This document shows, piece after piece, positions 27,251 through 36,656 of a stretch of DNA of 64,000 nt (position 1 is the stretch's first letter; each line of letters starts with the position of its first letter). A program made the translations under genes and the position numbers. The notes under the pieces were generated by a model. The model saw nothing but the letters and a program-made list of their open reading frames with translations. It was not told where the DNA came from and searched no databases. The DNA is from Latescibacteria bacterium UBA6620. Lineage in GTDB: Bacteria > Latescibacterota > UBA2968. The stretch spans positions 126,732 to 190,731 of the forward strand of contig DJHM01000011.1 in assembly GCA_002433075.1 (NCBI GenBank), read 5' to 3'.

Positions 27251-27262
27251 CCACCACTTCTT

Positions 27263-28435
27263 TCACACAGACAGGCCTTCCATCGTGCCGCGGTCCAGGA
27301 AGTCCAGATCGAGCGGCACTTCCACGCGTCTCTTGTTATCGCCCAGGAGAGCGATGCGTCCATCTCCTGCTCGTCGAATGTTCCGCACACGATTAAATCC
27401 ATGCGGAATCTTCGCGACCCCCATAATCAGCGTCACATCGGAGGGCCTTCGTGAGGACAGCCTGTGTATCGTCTGAACCCCCCGCTTCGTGAAGTCGTTC
27501 GCCCCAGCCGATGGGCCGATGCCGTCGCCCCAGAACGTCGTTCCCTCTTCAATCCCCATCACGTTGATGTGTCGCCCGTTCCAGGGGGGCGCATATCGAC
27601 CGCCGTTCGTGATCCACAGCACCGTACTCGCCAGAATACGAGGGTTCTTGAGATTGAAGTAGACGTAGCCCTCACGCTGGAAAGTCACCGTCGACCACGC
27701 GAACGGCAAGGTGGGATCGCTACAGATCATCGCCAGGTCTTCGAAGCCTCGACGGGCCGGGTAGGAGGTGAGGTCCGTCGAGGATCCATCGATCAGCGAG
27801 ACGCGACGAAGATTGTCGATTGTCTGTTTCGGCTTCAGCATCGAGTAGGTCCCAACCTCAGGGCTCTCCACCGGCTCGTAGAACGTCGCTGCGTGGATGT
27901 GTCGACTGAACGACAGCCGCCCGCTACCCGGTCTGTCCGGAAACTGAATGCAGGGGTGATGCGCGAACGTCATCGGGCCGGATATTCCCGAAATTCGATG
28001 GCGGCTATAGACGACGTTGTGACCGTTCAGAAGGGTCAGAGATTTGGTCACCGTCCCCGGCTGGGCGTTCTGCTTCATCTCCAGATGAAGGGAGACGCCG
28101 TTTTTCGTTCGAGACTGGCCGATCAGTCGCCAGTTTCGGTTCGCCGTCTCGCCGTGCGGTGGGTAGGTCTTGCCACGATAGGTCGTGTCCCCTCCACTGA
28201 ACGGCATACAGAAAAAGTCGCCGCGCAGACCCTGGATAATCGGATCGACCCCCGGTGGCAGCTTTTCAGTCGCCCACGGAGCGATCGCATAGGGTTGAAC
28301 GGGCTTGCTCGTGTCACGGAAGAACGTCACCGGCGCCATAAACCCCGCCAGTCGCGACACGGTCATCGCTACCGAGTTCGACCGCACCGTCCATCCCGGC
28401 TGCCCGTGTACTGTTCTCAACGCAGGCTTCGTCAT
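27263..28435 (-). CDS. galactose-mutarotase-like hypothetical protein
   Basis: This 390-residue, beta-rich protein resembles the aldose-1-epimerase/DUF4432 superfamily in layout: RGDFFCMPFSGG (about 71-82), MTFAHHPCIQFPDRPGSG (about 155-172) with paired His, and WNGRHINVMGIEEGTTF (about 300-316). These positions correspond to substrate-contacting His and Glu in mutarotase-fold enzymes. It is 30 nt downstream of the PhyH gene on the same strand. Whether it is an epimerase, a lyase-like enzyme or a binding protein cannot be told. Confidence 0.6.
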   Translation of the reverse strand: MTKPALRTVHGQPGWTVRSNSVAMTVSRLAGFMAPVTFFRDTSKPVQPYAIAPWATEKLPPGVDPIIQGLRGDFFCMPFSGGDTTYRGKTYPPHGETANRNWRLIGQSRTKNGVSLHLEMKQNAQPGTVTKSLTLLNGHNVVYSRHRISGISGPMTFAHHPCIQFPDRPGSGRLSFSRHIHAATFYEPVESPEVGTYSMLKPKQTIDNLRRVSLIDGSSTDLTSYPARRGFEDLAMICSDPTLPFAWSTVTFQREGYVYFNLKNPRILASTVLWITNGGRYAPPWNGRHINVMGIEEGTTFWGDGIGPSAGANDFTKRGVQTIHRLSSRRPSDVTLIMGVAKIPHGFNRVRNIRRAGDGRIALLGDNKRRVEVPLDLDFLDRGTMEGLSV

Positions 28436-28465
28436 CTCACCCCCAAAGTCATCGATGATCGATTA

Positions 28466-29455
28466 TTAACAGATCATTCCTCGCTTCGCACGTATCCCGT
28501 GCGCGGTCGGGTCGTCTCCCATCCATCGGTCGTCTACGGGGTCGGAGGCGAGTTGGTATCGCGTATCCGACGAAATTCGCAGCCGGTCCGTGTGATTGTC
28601 CGAGCTGCTGTGCATCGTGTACATCGAGAAGATGAGAGCGTCCCCCATCGCGTAGTCGGTCGTCAGCCACCGACCGCCAAGCTCCGCCCGCGTGGCGATC
28701 GCATCCTTCGAATAGCTTCCACTGGAATTCCACCGCAAGGCTTCGCGTTCGTCCTGTTTCAGGTTCCGACCTTCCCGTTTGGCGGCCTCGACAACCGCAT
28801 CCGCCTCCCCTTCGCTGCAGTAGGCATCGACGTCGGACGATCCGTAGCTGGCCTTCAGTTCGGCGTTCAAATGCGACCGCTCAAGGACCATCAGTCCACC
28901 CATTTGCAGCGGCACGTCCCCGTAGGGGATCCAGGCCGTGTAGAGTTGCTTCGTGCCCCGCCCCATATAGACGATGTCGCAGTGAGGGTTCGTGGCGTGG
29001 GTGATCCCCGAACGCTTGCACCGAAACCAGGTGTAGTCGAAGTGAAGGGGGGGGCCGCCCAGGAAACGTGCAAAGAAATCCATCAACGGCCCCTCGTGGA
29101 TGACTTTGTCAAGCGGCGGATTGTCGTTCGCCATTCTGGGCATAAATGGGCCTGTTGCCGCGGGATCGATCTCTTTTTCCGAGGCGACCCCATCGATCAC
29201 GGGATGGTCCGGGTCCAGCGCACCGATCTCGCTCAACCGGGTCATCACCTCCAGTCGGGCTGCACGTACCTCCTCGACGTTCAGCAGACCGGGGAGAAAA
29301 AGGTAGCCGTCTTCGCCCATCCGCTCCCTGAGCGCCTCGGTGTCGTGCAACGCGTCGTCCGACCTTCGAAGCGGAGCGAAATCCCCGAGCGACGAGCCCA
29401 ACGGATTCCCTTGATAGGTCAGATCCAGGTACCGGTCGTCCATCCGATTCTCCAT
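28466..29455 (-). CDS. phytanoyl-CoA dioxygenase family protein (canonical HxD)
   Basis: The 329-residue Fe(II)/2-oxoglutarate dioxygenase has the intact iron triad: His158-x-Asp160 in TNPHCDIV and a distal His in MYTMHSSSDN. An Arg follows in DRLRISSDTRYQ for 2-oxoglutarate. GGLMVLERSH is the usual turn between them. It heads a minus-strand set with the mutarotase-like gene and a DegT aminotransferase, so hydroxylation of a sugar- or cyclitol-like metabolite is a reasonable guess. An internal Met at residue 5 could also serve as start. Confidence 0.87.
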   Translation of the reverse strand: MENRMDDRYLDLTYQGNPLGSSLGDFAPLRRSDDALHDTEALRERMGEDGYLFLPGLLNVEEVRAARLEVMTRLSEIGALDPDHPVIDGVASEKEIDPAATGPFMPRMANDNPPLDKVIHEGPLMDFFARFLGGPPLHFDYTWFRCKRSGITHATNPHCDIVYMGRGTKQLYTAWIPYGDVPLQMGGLMVLERSHLNAELKASYGSSDVDAYCSEGEADAVVEAAKREGRNLKQDEREALRWNSSGSYSKDAIATRAELGGRWLTTDYAMGDALIFSMYTMHSSSDNHTDRLRISSDTRYQLASDPVDDRWMGDDPTAHGIRAKRGMIC

Positions 29456-29775
29456 CGTGAGTTAGATCCGAGTCTTCAAGCGGTATACTAGCCCATTCGA
29501 AGGGCGATGGCAAAGAGAGTGTTCCCCTCCACAGCTGGACGCCACCACCTGCCAGAAGAGCAGGGCTCGGCTGCAACCGAAACCCATTCGCGGAGTCCTC
29601 ACCACACCTGCCTGCTCGCCGTAGCTCGCAGAGCGAAGGCGGGCTCTCCCCCGCCCCCGATCTCCCCCTCAGCTTGACACTCCCCCCTCACCCCCTTATA
29701 CCCCCTCTCAGAGATAAACAATAGGTTATGATTTTATACTCCAGAGCGCTCGCGATGCCGCCAGTCTGAATGCGA
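29456..29775. other. intergenic region with no gene seen
   Basis: About 320 nt upstream of the PhyH gene and downstream of ssb. It holds C-rich runs (CCCCCCTCACCCCCTTATACC near 29685), an AT-rich stretch at 29715-29740, and short GCGAAGGCGGGCT words. No ORF with a ribosome-binding site, no tRNA and no strong hairpin apart from the ssb terminator. It probably contains the PhyH promoter. Confidence 0.5.
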
Positions 29776-29814
29776 AAGCCCCGATACAGCACGTTTCCAG
29801 CTGCATCGGGGCTT
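29776..29814 (-). terminator. ssb intrinsic terminator
   Basis: AAGCCCCGATACAGC pairs with GCTGCATCGGGGCTT (one A-C mismatch) around a 9-nt loop, followed on the minus strand by TTTCGC. It lies 26 nt after the ssb stop codon. Confidence 0.8.
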
Positions 29815-29840
29815 GATCGAACGAATGGATAGCGCTACGA

Positions 29841-30362
29841 TCAGAAGGGAAGGTCGTCGTCGGGATCGTTGAACGGGGGGGGCTCGGGCGGGCCGCCTTG
29901 AGGGCCGCCCTGGGGTGAACCGGCCTGACCGGAACCCGTTGCGTTCCCGCCCTGTTGAGGTGCTCCCTGGGGAGCTGCCGTATATCCGCCGTCGCGGTCG
30001 GCAGGAGGCCCATTGGAATCGTCACGCGAGTCGAGCATTTGCATTTCGCTCGCCACGATCTCTGTCGCGTAACGACGCTGGCCGTCCTGACCTTCCCAGG
30101 ATCGTGTCTGTAACTTACCTTCGATATAGACCTTGCTTCCCTTGCGGAGATACTGATTGCAGATCTCTGCGAGCCTCCCCCAGGCGGCGATGCGATGCCA
30201 CTCCGTCCTCTCCTGCCGCTCGCCGCTGTTCTTGTCGGTCCAACTCTCGTTCGTGGCGATGCTGAAGTTGGCCACCCCGGCTCCGCTGGGGGTGTAACGC
30301 AGCTCGGGATCGCCACCGACGTTCCCCAGCAGAATTACTTTGTTGACGCCTCTTCGTGCCAT
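29841..30362 (-). CDS. ssb: single-stranded DNA-binding protein
   Basis: The 173-residue SSB has the OB-fold start [52 protein letters not shown] and [13 protein letters not shown], followed by a Gly/Pro/Gln-rich linker and the acidic tip DPDDDLPF that binds partner proteins. It coats ssDNA in replication and repair. The ATG at 30362 has AGGAGGT just upstream. A GCTATATTCGC element near 30428 on the minus strand may be its -10. Confidence 0.97.
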   Translation of the reverse strand: MARRGVNKVILLGNVGGDPELRYTPSGAGVANFSIATNESWTDKNSGERQERTEWHRIAAWGRLAEICNQYLRKGSKVYIEGKLQTRSWEGQDGQRRYATEIVASEMQMLDSRDDSNGPPADRDGGYTAAPQGAPQQGGNATGSGQAGSPQGGPQGGPPEPPPFNDPDDDLPF

Positions 30363-30492
30363 TTTAAGGACCTCCTGAGATAGGTTCTGATCGACGGGAT
30401 AATGGCACGTCCCGGTGAACTGTTTGCGAATATAGCCGGGGGTGCTGGAGGTGTCAAGACGACCTCATTACACAGGAAATTCGAGACTTTTC

Positions 30493-32040
30493 GTGTCAAT
30501 CACGGCCACACGAGCACGCATCGGCATCGCCTTTTGCGCGTTTCTGTTCATCCTGCAGGCCGGTTTTTCGGCCCGGCAGAAATCCCTGACGTGGGACGAG
30601 CCTACCTTCATCGTATCCGGGCTCAGTTATCTTCATACAGGGGAGCTCACACTCAACACCGAAGCGCCTCCGCTGCCCCAGTTTCTGGCCGCTCTCCCCC
30701 TTCTCCTTCTCGATCTCCATCCCCCGGATTACGCCTCTGACGATTTCACGCCTCGCACGCAGGTCAGGTTCGCGCGCGCATTCTTTACGGCCAATCCCGA
30801 TCGGGTAGACGTGATCGCAACCCTCTCCCGGATTCCATTCTGGCTGGCCGGCGCAATGATCGTGTGGCTCATCGGGAGCTTCGCGATGCGATTGATGGGG
30901 CCCTCGGCCGGGGTATCTTCGGCCATCGTCGCATCGCTGTCACCTAATCTGATCGCCCACGGGCGGCTCGCTACATCGGATGCATTGGGCGCCCTCGGAA
31001 TGCTCGCGGCCGTCTACGCAATCCACATTGTCGTGCGGCACCCGCACTGGAAAGGGTGGATGGGTGCTGGCGCCCTCGGAGCCACAGCTGTGCTCGCCAA
31101 ATTCACGGCCCTGCTGCTGGGCCCGATCACTGCGATTCTGCTCCTGGTAGAGGTTCGGCGACGAACGGTGTCGCGTCGTCAGTTGCTGCACGCCGTCGCC
31201 CCGTTTCTGGCAGGCGCGCTCGCGGTCCTCACCGTTGGGTATCTTGGGGAACCCTGGCTCATCTTCAAGGGGTTGAGCCGAATTTATCAGAATACCACGC
31301 CCGGCTACCAGTTCTACCTCCTCGGCCAGGTCTACGACCACCCGGTCTGGTACTACTACCTCGCGGCGGCGGCCATCAAGACACCTCTCCCTACCCTGGT
31401 TCTGCTGGCCACCGGGGTGTGGATTCTGCGCGATCGAGGCGAGGCGCGCGATGTTCTTCTCTACTGCGCCGTTCCCTTCACCATCCTGATGGTCGTCACG
31501 GCCTTCGATCAGGCCAATCTTGGACTCCGACGCATCCTGCCCGCCTATCCCTTCGCCTTCGTCTTCCTGGGTGTGACCGGCCTGGCGGGTGCCTGCCGCC
31601 CCTGTAGACATCTCCACCTAGCGCTCCTCGTGGGTTGCGCTCTCGTCGCCGTATCCATTTACCCCAACCATCTCACTTACTTCAACGTGATGGCCGGAGG
31701 ACCTTCCAGGGGCCCCTACCTGATGGACGACAGCAACGTCGACTGGGGCCAGAACTTCCCCGCCCTCAGCGCGTGGCAGCGAACCCACCACACCCACGAA
31801 CCCCTCAAGCTTTTCTACTTCGGTACGTTGCCGCCAGAGCTTTATGGCATCGATCATACACCCATCCCGAACGACGAGATCGTTTCTCCCCAACCCGGCG
31901 TCTATGCGGTCAGCGCGCACCAACTCGTCTACATCCGCAAGACTGCACGTCTTGCCGGTGCCGACGTGGATTGGCTGGATCGATTCGAACCCTTCGATCG
32001 CCTCGGTGGGAGTATTTATCTGTACCGATTTCCTCAGTGA
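30493..32040 (+). CDS. multi-pass GT39/ArnT-like glycosyltransferase
   Basis: This membrane protein of about 515 residues has roughly 10-12 hydrophobic helices and the GT-C superfamily signature after the first helix, SLTWDEPTFIVSG. A further luminal loop, AHGRLATSDALGALG, carries a second acidic residue. GT-C enzymes use polyprenyl-linked sugars to glycosylate proteins or lipids at the periplasmic face. A C-terminal soluble part (DDSNVDWGQNFPAL, IYLYRFPQ) follows. The start is uncertain: a GTG at 30493 begins MSITATRARIG just before the first helix; a GTG at 30442 would add 17 residues. It is divergent from ssb. Confidence 0.75.
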   Translation: MSITATRARIGIAFCAFLFILQAGFSARQKSLTWDEPTFIVSGLSYLHTGELTLNTEAPPLPQFLAALPLLLLDLHPPDYASDDFTPRTQVRFARAFFTANPDRVDVIATLSRIPFWLAGAMIVWLIGSFAMRLMGPSAGVSSAIVASLSPNLIAHGRLATSDALGALGMLAAVYAIHIVVRHPHWKGWMGAGALGATAVLAKFTALLLGPITAILLLVEVRRRTVSRRQLLHAVAPFLAGALAVLTVGYLGEPWLIFKGLSRIYQNTTPGYQFYLLGQVYDHPVWYYYLAAAAIKTPLPTLVLLATGVWILRDRGEARDVLLYCAVPFTILMVVTAFDQANLGLRRILPAYPFAFVFLGVTGLAGACRPCRHLHLALLVGCALVAVSIYPNHLTYFNVMAGGPSRGPYLMDDSNVDWGQNFPALSAWQRTHHTHEPLKLFYFGTLPPELYGIDHTPIPNDEIVSPQPGVYAVSAHQLVYIRKTARLAGADVDWLDRFEPFDRLGGSIYLYRFPQ

Positions 32041-32173
32041 GGGTTGACCATTCCCCCTTGCGTCTCTCTGCCTGCGGGGGTGGACGGTAGGCAGTGGGCG
32101 GTCCGTTCGGCCACGTTCGTGGCCTCACCCGGCAGAAACGACTCTCGGTCCAAGATTGGTGTACACAGAAAAA

Positions 32174-32191
32174 GCGACCGCATCGGGTCGC
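32174..32191 (-). terminator. terminator for the 32243-34695 minus-strand pair
   Basis: On the minus strand GCGACC-CGATGC-GGTCGC is followed directly by TTTTTCTG. It lies 52 nt beyond the stop of the small membrane gene. The surrounding 32041-32242 spacer shows no ORF with a start signal. Confidence 0.7.
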
Positions 32192-32242
32192 CATCGAATC
32201 ATCCTCAATCTTCTGCCGTTACGGGCTTCCGCCCATCGCCCC

Positions 32243-32686
32243 TTACCGCGCCCCACCCTTCCTTGCTTCGACTTCAGCTTGATGTAATATGCCTCGAATC
32301 GCTTTGGCGAGGGCGGGGGCGGCCTTCTCGCGAATCATCCGTTGGGCGCGCTCCCGCTGGCGCCTGATTTCCAGTGGCGTCATCTGCTTCTGCGGCTGCT
32401 TGTTTCGAATCGCCGTGCGCACCTTATCCACACGGCGGACACTCTCCTCTTCCCCCGTTTCCTTCGGCCAGAGTCGGATAAACAGGTAGAAGGCCACGGC
32501 CATCGACAGGACGCCTGAAAAAGCCACGACCACCACCTGAAGTCGGTACATCACCCCGAAGGTGAGCACCACACAGCCACCAATCGCGACAAGCAGGCTC
32601 GCGATGCTCAGGATCCGATAGATCCTTCCGCGGACCTCCGATTCCTTCAGCCCTCTGGTGAAGAATGTGAATGTCTTCGTAAACAA
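32243..32686 (-). CDS. small two-helix membrane protein, function unknown
   Basis: From a TTG at 32686 (GAAGGG 8 nt upstream, 29 nt after the upstream gene's stop) the product has 147 residues. Two hydrophobic segments, RILSIASLLVAIGGCVVLTF and VVVVAFSGVLSMAVAFYLFI, are followed by a charged, helical, Arg/Lys-rich cytosolic tail (EIRRQRERAQRMIREKAA). A longer frame running back into the upstream gene is an artefact. It is probably co-transcribed with the large DUF6785-like gene and may be its accessory subunit. Start codon choice is uncertain. Confidence 0.55.
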   Translation of the reverse strand: MFTKTFTFFTRGLKESEVRGRIYRILSIASLLVAIGGCVVLTFGVMYRLQVVVVAFSGVLSMAVAFYLFIRLWPKETGEEESVRRVDKVRTAIRNKQPQKQMTPLEIRRQRERAQRMIREKAAPALAKAIRGILHQAEVEARKGGAR

Positions 32687-32715
32687 ATCAGAAAGCCCTT
32701 CGATGCACAGAACGC

Positions 32716-34695
32716 TCAGTCGCCCCAGAAGAGGTTGTGTCCCCCAGCGGGGAACCAGACCAAATCTACGGCCATACTGACCAGCAGGGCGAACGTATAA
32801 CCGACCATCAGACCGATGAAGAGCGGAATCCCTCGCCGATAGAGCGAGATCCCGCCGACTCGCATCACGACGAACTTGATCACCCACGTCACGAAAACGG
32901 ACACGATCGACGTGCGCGTAGAATAACGGGTAACGAGTGTGTAGCCAACGGGATGAAGCGGCCACCAGGTGAATCGATATTGACAATACGTCATCACCCC
33001 GACGATGGCGGCACCCACGCCGGTGAACAGCATCCTGACGCCGTGGTGCTTATCTCCACCGAGATCGCGAATCGTCGTGACGATGCCATCGAAATAACGG
33101 GGCGCCGCGGTCCTGAACATATAGGAACCGAAATTGAACGCTCCATCCTGGTAACCCAGGTAAATCGTGGACGTCGCCGCCGCCACGAGCGAAATCAGCA
33201 ACGTGGCCAGGATGGTCGTCCCCAGCAGTCGCGCGTAGGGTCCCAGGCTCTGACCCAACCGCGAAGCGTGGGCCGCACTCGGCATCGCGAACGCTTTCCC
33301 GTTCTGATAGCAGCTTTTTAGCAGCTGCTGCATCGCCACAGACCCCGGCTGCAGCGAACCCGGGGGAGCAAAGCCGAGAAGGTCGACACCCAGGCCCGGT
33401 GACTCTGCAAAAACCAGGCCCGTCATCGCGATTACCTTGGCGAACCCGATGTAGAACACGAACCAGAAGACGACCAGCGCGACCGAAAGAACAGGGTGCA
33501 TCCCCCCCTTCGTCAGCCACAGGACCATAAACACAACAGAAGCCACGAAGAGCCAGACCGAGGTGCGATAGGATAGCAACTCCTTGCTGTCGTCCAGCAG
33601 CTGCCGATTTCTGAAGGCCTGCAAGAACACTTTCTTCAAGTGATCTCTCGCCGTCCACAGGCCCCAGACACAGAACACGATATACCCACCCATCGCCTGC
33701 TCCCGGGTCCCCGCCAGGTCCCCCAGTCCTTCCACGAACCCCAGTCGATTCACGGCCCCGATCTGAAGCCACGTGAGCAGCCAGAAGAACCAGATCGAAA
33801 ACAACATCTGTAAGTCCGTGAAGTAGGCAAAAGCGACGATCAGGAAGTTGATCCGCCCGTGGAGGGCGGGTACGTATCGACCCAAGTCCACACTGTGGTT
33901 CTCGATCCCCACCGTAATCACCGGAAAATCAGGTCGGAAGTATCCCACGATGTAGAGGAGGACGATTCCGGCCGGAATCGAGAATCCTACCCAGAACATC
34001 CTTCCCTTCATCACCTCGGGCCAGGTCCGGGCGCGGCTGGCATTGGCCAGTTCCAGCGTCACCTGGGCGAACGGAAACGGCAGCCGTTCCAGATCGACCC
34101 ACTGGCGACGGATCATCGAGCCGAAGGACACGCAACCGACACCGACCGCGCCCAGGAACGCAAGCCACCAGAACGTGGGTCGTAACCAGATTTCCCACGG
34201 AACCGAACCTCCGGCCGGTAACCCCTCGTAAAACCACGCCAGTTGCGGCCCTGCGTCCTCAACAACCAGCCACGGCGGAACAAGCCCGAACGCGTACTCC
34301 GCCCAGAGGTTTTCGGGCGACGCCACATAGTGCAGAATCGCGAACGTCGCCAACACTCGGCCGAGAAGCTCGTTGATGTGGATGCAGGTGTAGGAGACCG
34401 AGAAGACGGCCACCAGTTCCCAGGGCTGAAGCGGGGTTCCCAGGCGCAGTCCCCTGAGCAGTGGATTCACGACGCAAAGGAGAAGGAGGAACGGCATCAG
34501 CACACCCATCGGAATCATTCCCTCGACGAGGGAAATCGTCCTTACAACATGCTGGGTGTAGGGTATGAACGCGTTGATCCCAACGGTCAGACCAGACGCG
34601 ATCAGAATCGTGCGGAGTGTGGAACCCCCGATCGGTTCGGCGGAAAATTCGGGGATTGGTAGCGAAGGGGCGACGGCGGGATCAGACAAGAACAC
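32716..34695 (-). CDS. large multi-pass membrane protein (DUF6785/DUF6784-like)
   Basis: The 659-residue protein has about 14 hydrophobic helices, a start TLRTILIASGLTVGINAFIP, an amphipathic MIRRQWVDLERLPFPFAQ loop and a C-terminal MVGYTFALLVSMAVDLVWFP. This layout and the WxDLERLPFPxAQ loop match the DUF6785/DUF6784 proteins of planctomycete-like and candidate-phylum genomes, which look distantly related to oligopeptide (OPT) transporters. A transport role is inferred, substrate unknown. The start at 34695 is inside an open frame with Met; no strong Shine-Dalgarno site. Confidence 0.7.
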   Translation of the reverse strand: MFLSDPAVAPSLPIPEFSAEPIGGSTLRTILIASGLTVGINAFIPYTQHVVRTISLVEGMIPMGVLMPFLLLLCVVNPLLRGLRLGTPLQPWELVAVFSVSYTCIHINELLGRVLATFAILHYVASPENLWAEYAFGLVPPWLVVEDAGPQLAWFYEGLPAGGSVPWEIWLRPTFWWLAFLGAVGVGCVSFGSMIRRQWVDLERLPFPFAQVTLELANASRARTWPEVMKGRMFWVGFSIPAGIVLLYIVGYFRPDFPVITVGIENHSVDLGRYVPALHGRINFLIVAFAYFTDLQMLFSIWFFWLLTWLQIGAVNRLGFVEGLGDLAGTREQAMGGYIVFCVWGLWTARDHLKKVFLQAFRNRQLLDDSKELLSYRTSVWLFVASVVFMVLWLTKGGMHPVLSVALVVFWFVFYIGFAKVIAMTGLVFAESPGLGVDLLGFAPPGSLQPGSVAMQQLLKSCYQNGKAFAMPSAAHASRLGQSLGPYARLLGTTILATLLISLVAAATSTIYLGYQDGAFNFGSYMFRTAAPRYFDGIVTTIRDLGGDKHHGVRMLFTGVGAAIVGVMTYCQYRFTWWPLHPVGYTLVTRYSTRTSIVSVFVTWVIKFVVMRVGGISLYRRGIPLFIGLMVGYTFALLVSMAVDLVWFPAGGHNLFWGD

Positions 34696-34922
34696 CCCCT
34701 CGGTAGGGAAGCCGGGTGGAGAGAGAGCGCCGCATCCGGTGTCCGACCGGAACCGGTGGACGGTTCCGGGGCAGGCGACACGAATGGTACGAGGCTTGCA
34801 AAAGAAGCTGGAGAAGACCTGTGGACACGGCGGAAAACCGCGAGAGAAACCCGGAATCCGGGCCGAACGACGGCTCCTCTCGTGCGCTTCCGCCGGAAAA
34901 ACATCCCACCCAGGAGGAAGAA

Positions 34923-35099
34923 ATGTCCCCGGAAGCCATCCAGAGCCTCATCGAACTCTTCGGCGTAGAGAAGGGCGTCAAGATTCTGAATCTCTTCACC
35001 GCGCCGAACGAAAAGCGATCTTTCCCCCATAGCCCTCGTCCCATCCGGGCGGGCCGACCTCGGCTGTCGACTGTAGCCAAAGAGACCGTCAACGCCTGA
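34923..35099 (+). CDS. short hypothetical protein (58 aa) with GxxKGxxxLN motif
   Basis: The ATG at 34923 has AGGAGG 5 nt upstream. The product starts MSPEAIQSLIELFGVEKGVK and continues ILNLF, then a basic tail (RPIRAGRPRL). The FGVEKGVKILN stretch parallels HGFKKGLDLLN in the 67-residue product of 38194-38397. A larger in-frame extension back to 34716 has no support. The stop abuts the convergent cysK stop. Function unknown. Confidence 0.6.
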   Translation: MSPEAIQSLIELFGVEKGVKILNLFTAPNEKRSFPHSPRPIRAGRPRLSTVAKETVNA

Positions 35100-36038
35100 T
35101 CATCGATCCACGAATCCCGGGACGCTGAAGTAGCGTTCGCCCGAGTCGCAGATCACCGTGGCCACGCGTTTTCCAGGCCCGAGCCGTCGTGCGACCTGGA
35201 GGGCGACCAGAACGTTGGCCCCCGCCGAAATGCCAGCAAGGATTCCCTCCTCCTTCGACAGGCGACGCGCCGTCGAAATCGAGTCCTCATCCTTCACCGT
35301 CACGGTCTCGTTGTAGATCGCCTCGTCCAGCACGTTCGGTACGAACCCGGCTCCGATACCCTGAATGCCGTGAACGCCCTGGGAACCGCCAGACAGGACC
35401 GCGGATCGCTCGGGCTCGACGGCAACGATCAGCACATCCGGATTGGCCTCTTTGAGAACCCGGCCGACCCCGGTAATCGTCCCCCCCGTTCCTACGCCCG
35501 AAACGAACGCATCGATCCGACCGTCGCAGGATTTCAGCAACTCCGGTCCGGTCGATGCACGATGGACTTCGGGATTCGCGGGATTGTCGAACTGCCGTGG
35601 CACGAACATCCCATCCGGGTCCTCCGCTGCGATTGCGTCCGCACGGGCGACCGCCCCGGCCATATCGTCGTCGGCTGGCGTCAGCACCAGCTCCGCACCA
35701 TAGCTGGCCAGTAAATTGCGCCGCTCCACACTCATCGACTCGGGCATTGTCAGAATGAGTCGATATCCTCGTGCGGCCGCGATCATTGCCAGACTGATCC
35801 CCGTGTTACCGCTGGTCGGCTCGACGATCGTCATCCCGGCACGGAGCGCACCCCTTTGAACGGCATCGTCGATCATCGCTGCGGCGATCCGGTCCTTCAC
35901 CGTGCGAGCCGGGTTCAGAAGTTCCAGCTTCGCGACCACCTCGGCATCCGCGTCTGTAACCATCCGGTTCAGGCGCACGACAGGTGTCGTGCCGATCAGA
36001 TCCTGAATGTCATTCGTGACCCGATTGGGTAAAGCCAC
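35100..36038 (-). CDS. cysK: cysteine synthase (O-acetylserine sulfhydrylase)
   Basis: The 312-residue fold-type II PLP enzyme forms cysteine from O-acetylserine and sulfide. The PLP lysine is in LLNPARTVKDRIAAAMI (Lys about 47). VEPTSGNTGISLAM is the substrate loop, GVGTGGTITGVGR binds PLP phosphate, and VICDSGERYFS sits near the C-terminus. The NPAxTVKDR variant replaces the commoner NPxxSVKDR; CBS-like paralogues cannot be wholly excluded. The Nudix gene ends 3 nt upstream on the same strand. Confidence 0.88.
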   Translation of the reverse strand: MALPNRVTNDIQDLIGTTPVVRLNRMVTDADAEVVAKLELLNPARTVKDRIAAAMIDDAVQRGALRAGMTIVEPTSGNTGISLAMIAAARGYRLILTMPESMSVERRNLLASYGAELVLTPADDDMAGAVARADAIAAEDPDGMFVPRQFDNPANPEVHRASTGPELLKSCDGRIDAFVSGVGTGGTITGVGRVLKEANPDVLIVAVEPERSAVLSGGSQGVHGIQGIGAGFVPNVLDEAIYNETVTVKDEDSISTARRLSKEEGILAGISAGANVLVALQVARRLGPGKRVATVICDSGERYFSVPGFVDR

Positions 36039-36040
36039 GG

Positions 36041-36514
36041 CTACTCCTTGTGTGCGGTCGTTGACAACGGCGGGGTTTCTGATGCCTCTCCGACTCGGGC
36101 GATGGCCTCGCGGCCCAGCACCCGGATGTCTTCGTGGATCGCCTCATCAGCCAGGTCTTCCAGGCTGCACCAGCGAAAACCGGACGCCTCCGCGTCACTC
36201 ACCGACAGCGCCCCCCCGGTCACCCGGGCGTAATAGATCAGGTCGATGTGCTGATGATCGTTCGAAATGTCCTCCAGAAGAATGCACTCCGGCCGGCCCA
36301 GGACCTCGACTTCGCCCAACGGTCTGCGCGAGGACAGCAGTTCCACCTCGAGTCCGGTTTCCTCCCTGACTTCGCGTCGGGCTGCGTCATCGGGCAACTC
36401 ATCGGGGTCGATATGACCGCCCGGAGGAAACCAGGCGCCTATTTTCCTGTGGAAAAGCAGAAGGGTACGGTCGTCCTGGACGACGAATGTCGTGGCTGTA
36501 AAGTCGCGGGTCAT
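36041..36514 (-). CDS. Nudix hydrolase
   Basis: The 157-residue protein contains a complete Nudix box, GGHIDPDELPDDAARREV followed by REETGLEV, at about residues 32-57, which binds Mg and cleaves nucleoside-diphosphate-linked substrates. TATTFVVQDDRTLLLFHRK gives the preceding beta strands. Substrate not predictable. It is 2 nt upstream of cysK, so both share a transcript. A CTATATTGC word at 36541-36549 (minus strand) is a likely -10. Confidence 0.9.
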   Translation of the reverse strand: MTRDFTATTFVVQDDRTLLLFHRKIGAWFPPGGHIDPDELPDDAARREVREETGLEVELLSSRRPLGEVEVLGRPECILLEDISNDHQHIDLIYYARVTGGALSVSDAEASGFRWCSLEDLADEAIHEDIRVLGREAIARVGEASETPPLSTTAHKE

Positions 36515-36597
36515 AGAATGCGGGAAGGGGCGAATGGGCGTGCAATATAGGCCGACCTCCGACGCTCATCAACCCCCTCCCGGAGCAAGACGCTTTC

Positions 36598-36626
36598 TTG
36601 ACGATCTCCATCTGCGGCAATATCCT
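36598..36626 (+). promoter_or_regulatory. sigma70-type promoter for the PilZ-like gene
   Basis: TTGACG (36598-36603) and TATCCT (36621-36626) are separated by exactly 17 nt. The predicted start site is about 25 nt upstream of the ATG at 36657. It is divergent from the Nudix/cysK pair. Confidence 0.55.
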
Positions 36627-36656
36627 TGATTCAAGGGTAGGAAAGGAACCGGCGGA

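Noticed and set aside
27464..29491. 675-codon plus-strand open frame opposite the mutarotase-like and PhyH genes
   Set aside because: Spans two real minus-strand genes and their spacer; composition is that of an antisense frame.
32687..32986. Longer N-terminus of the small membrane protein at 32243-32686
   Set aside because: It would overlap 270 nt of the upstream membrane protein gene in another frame; the extension has no protein-like features.
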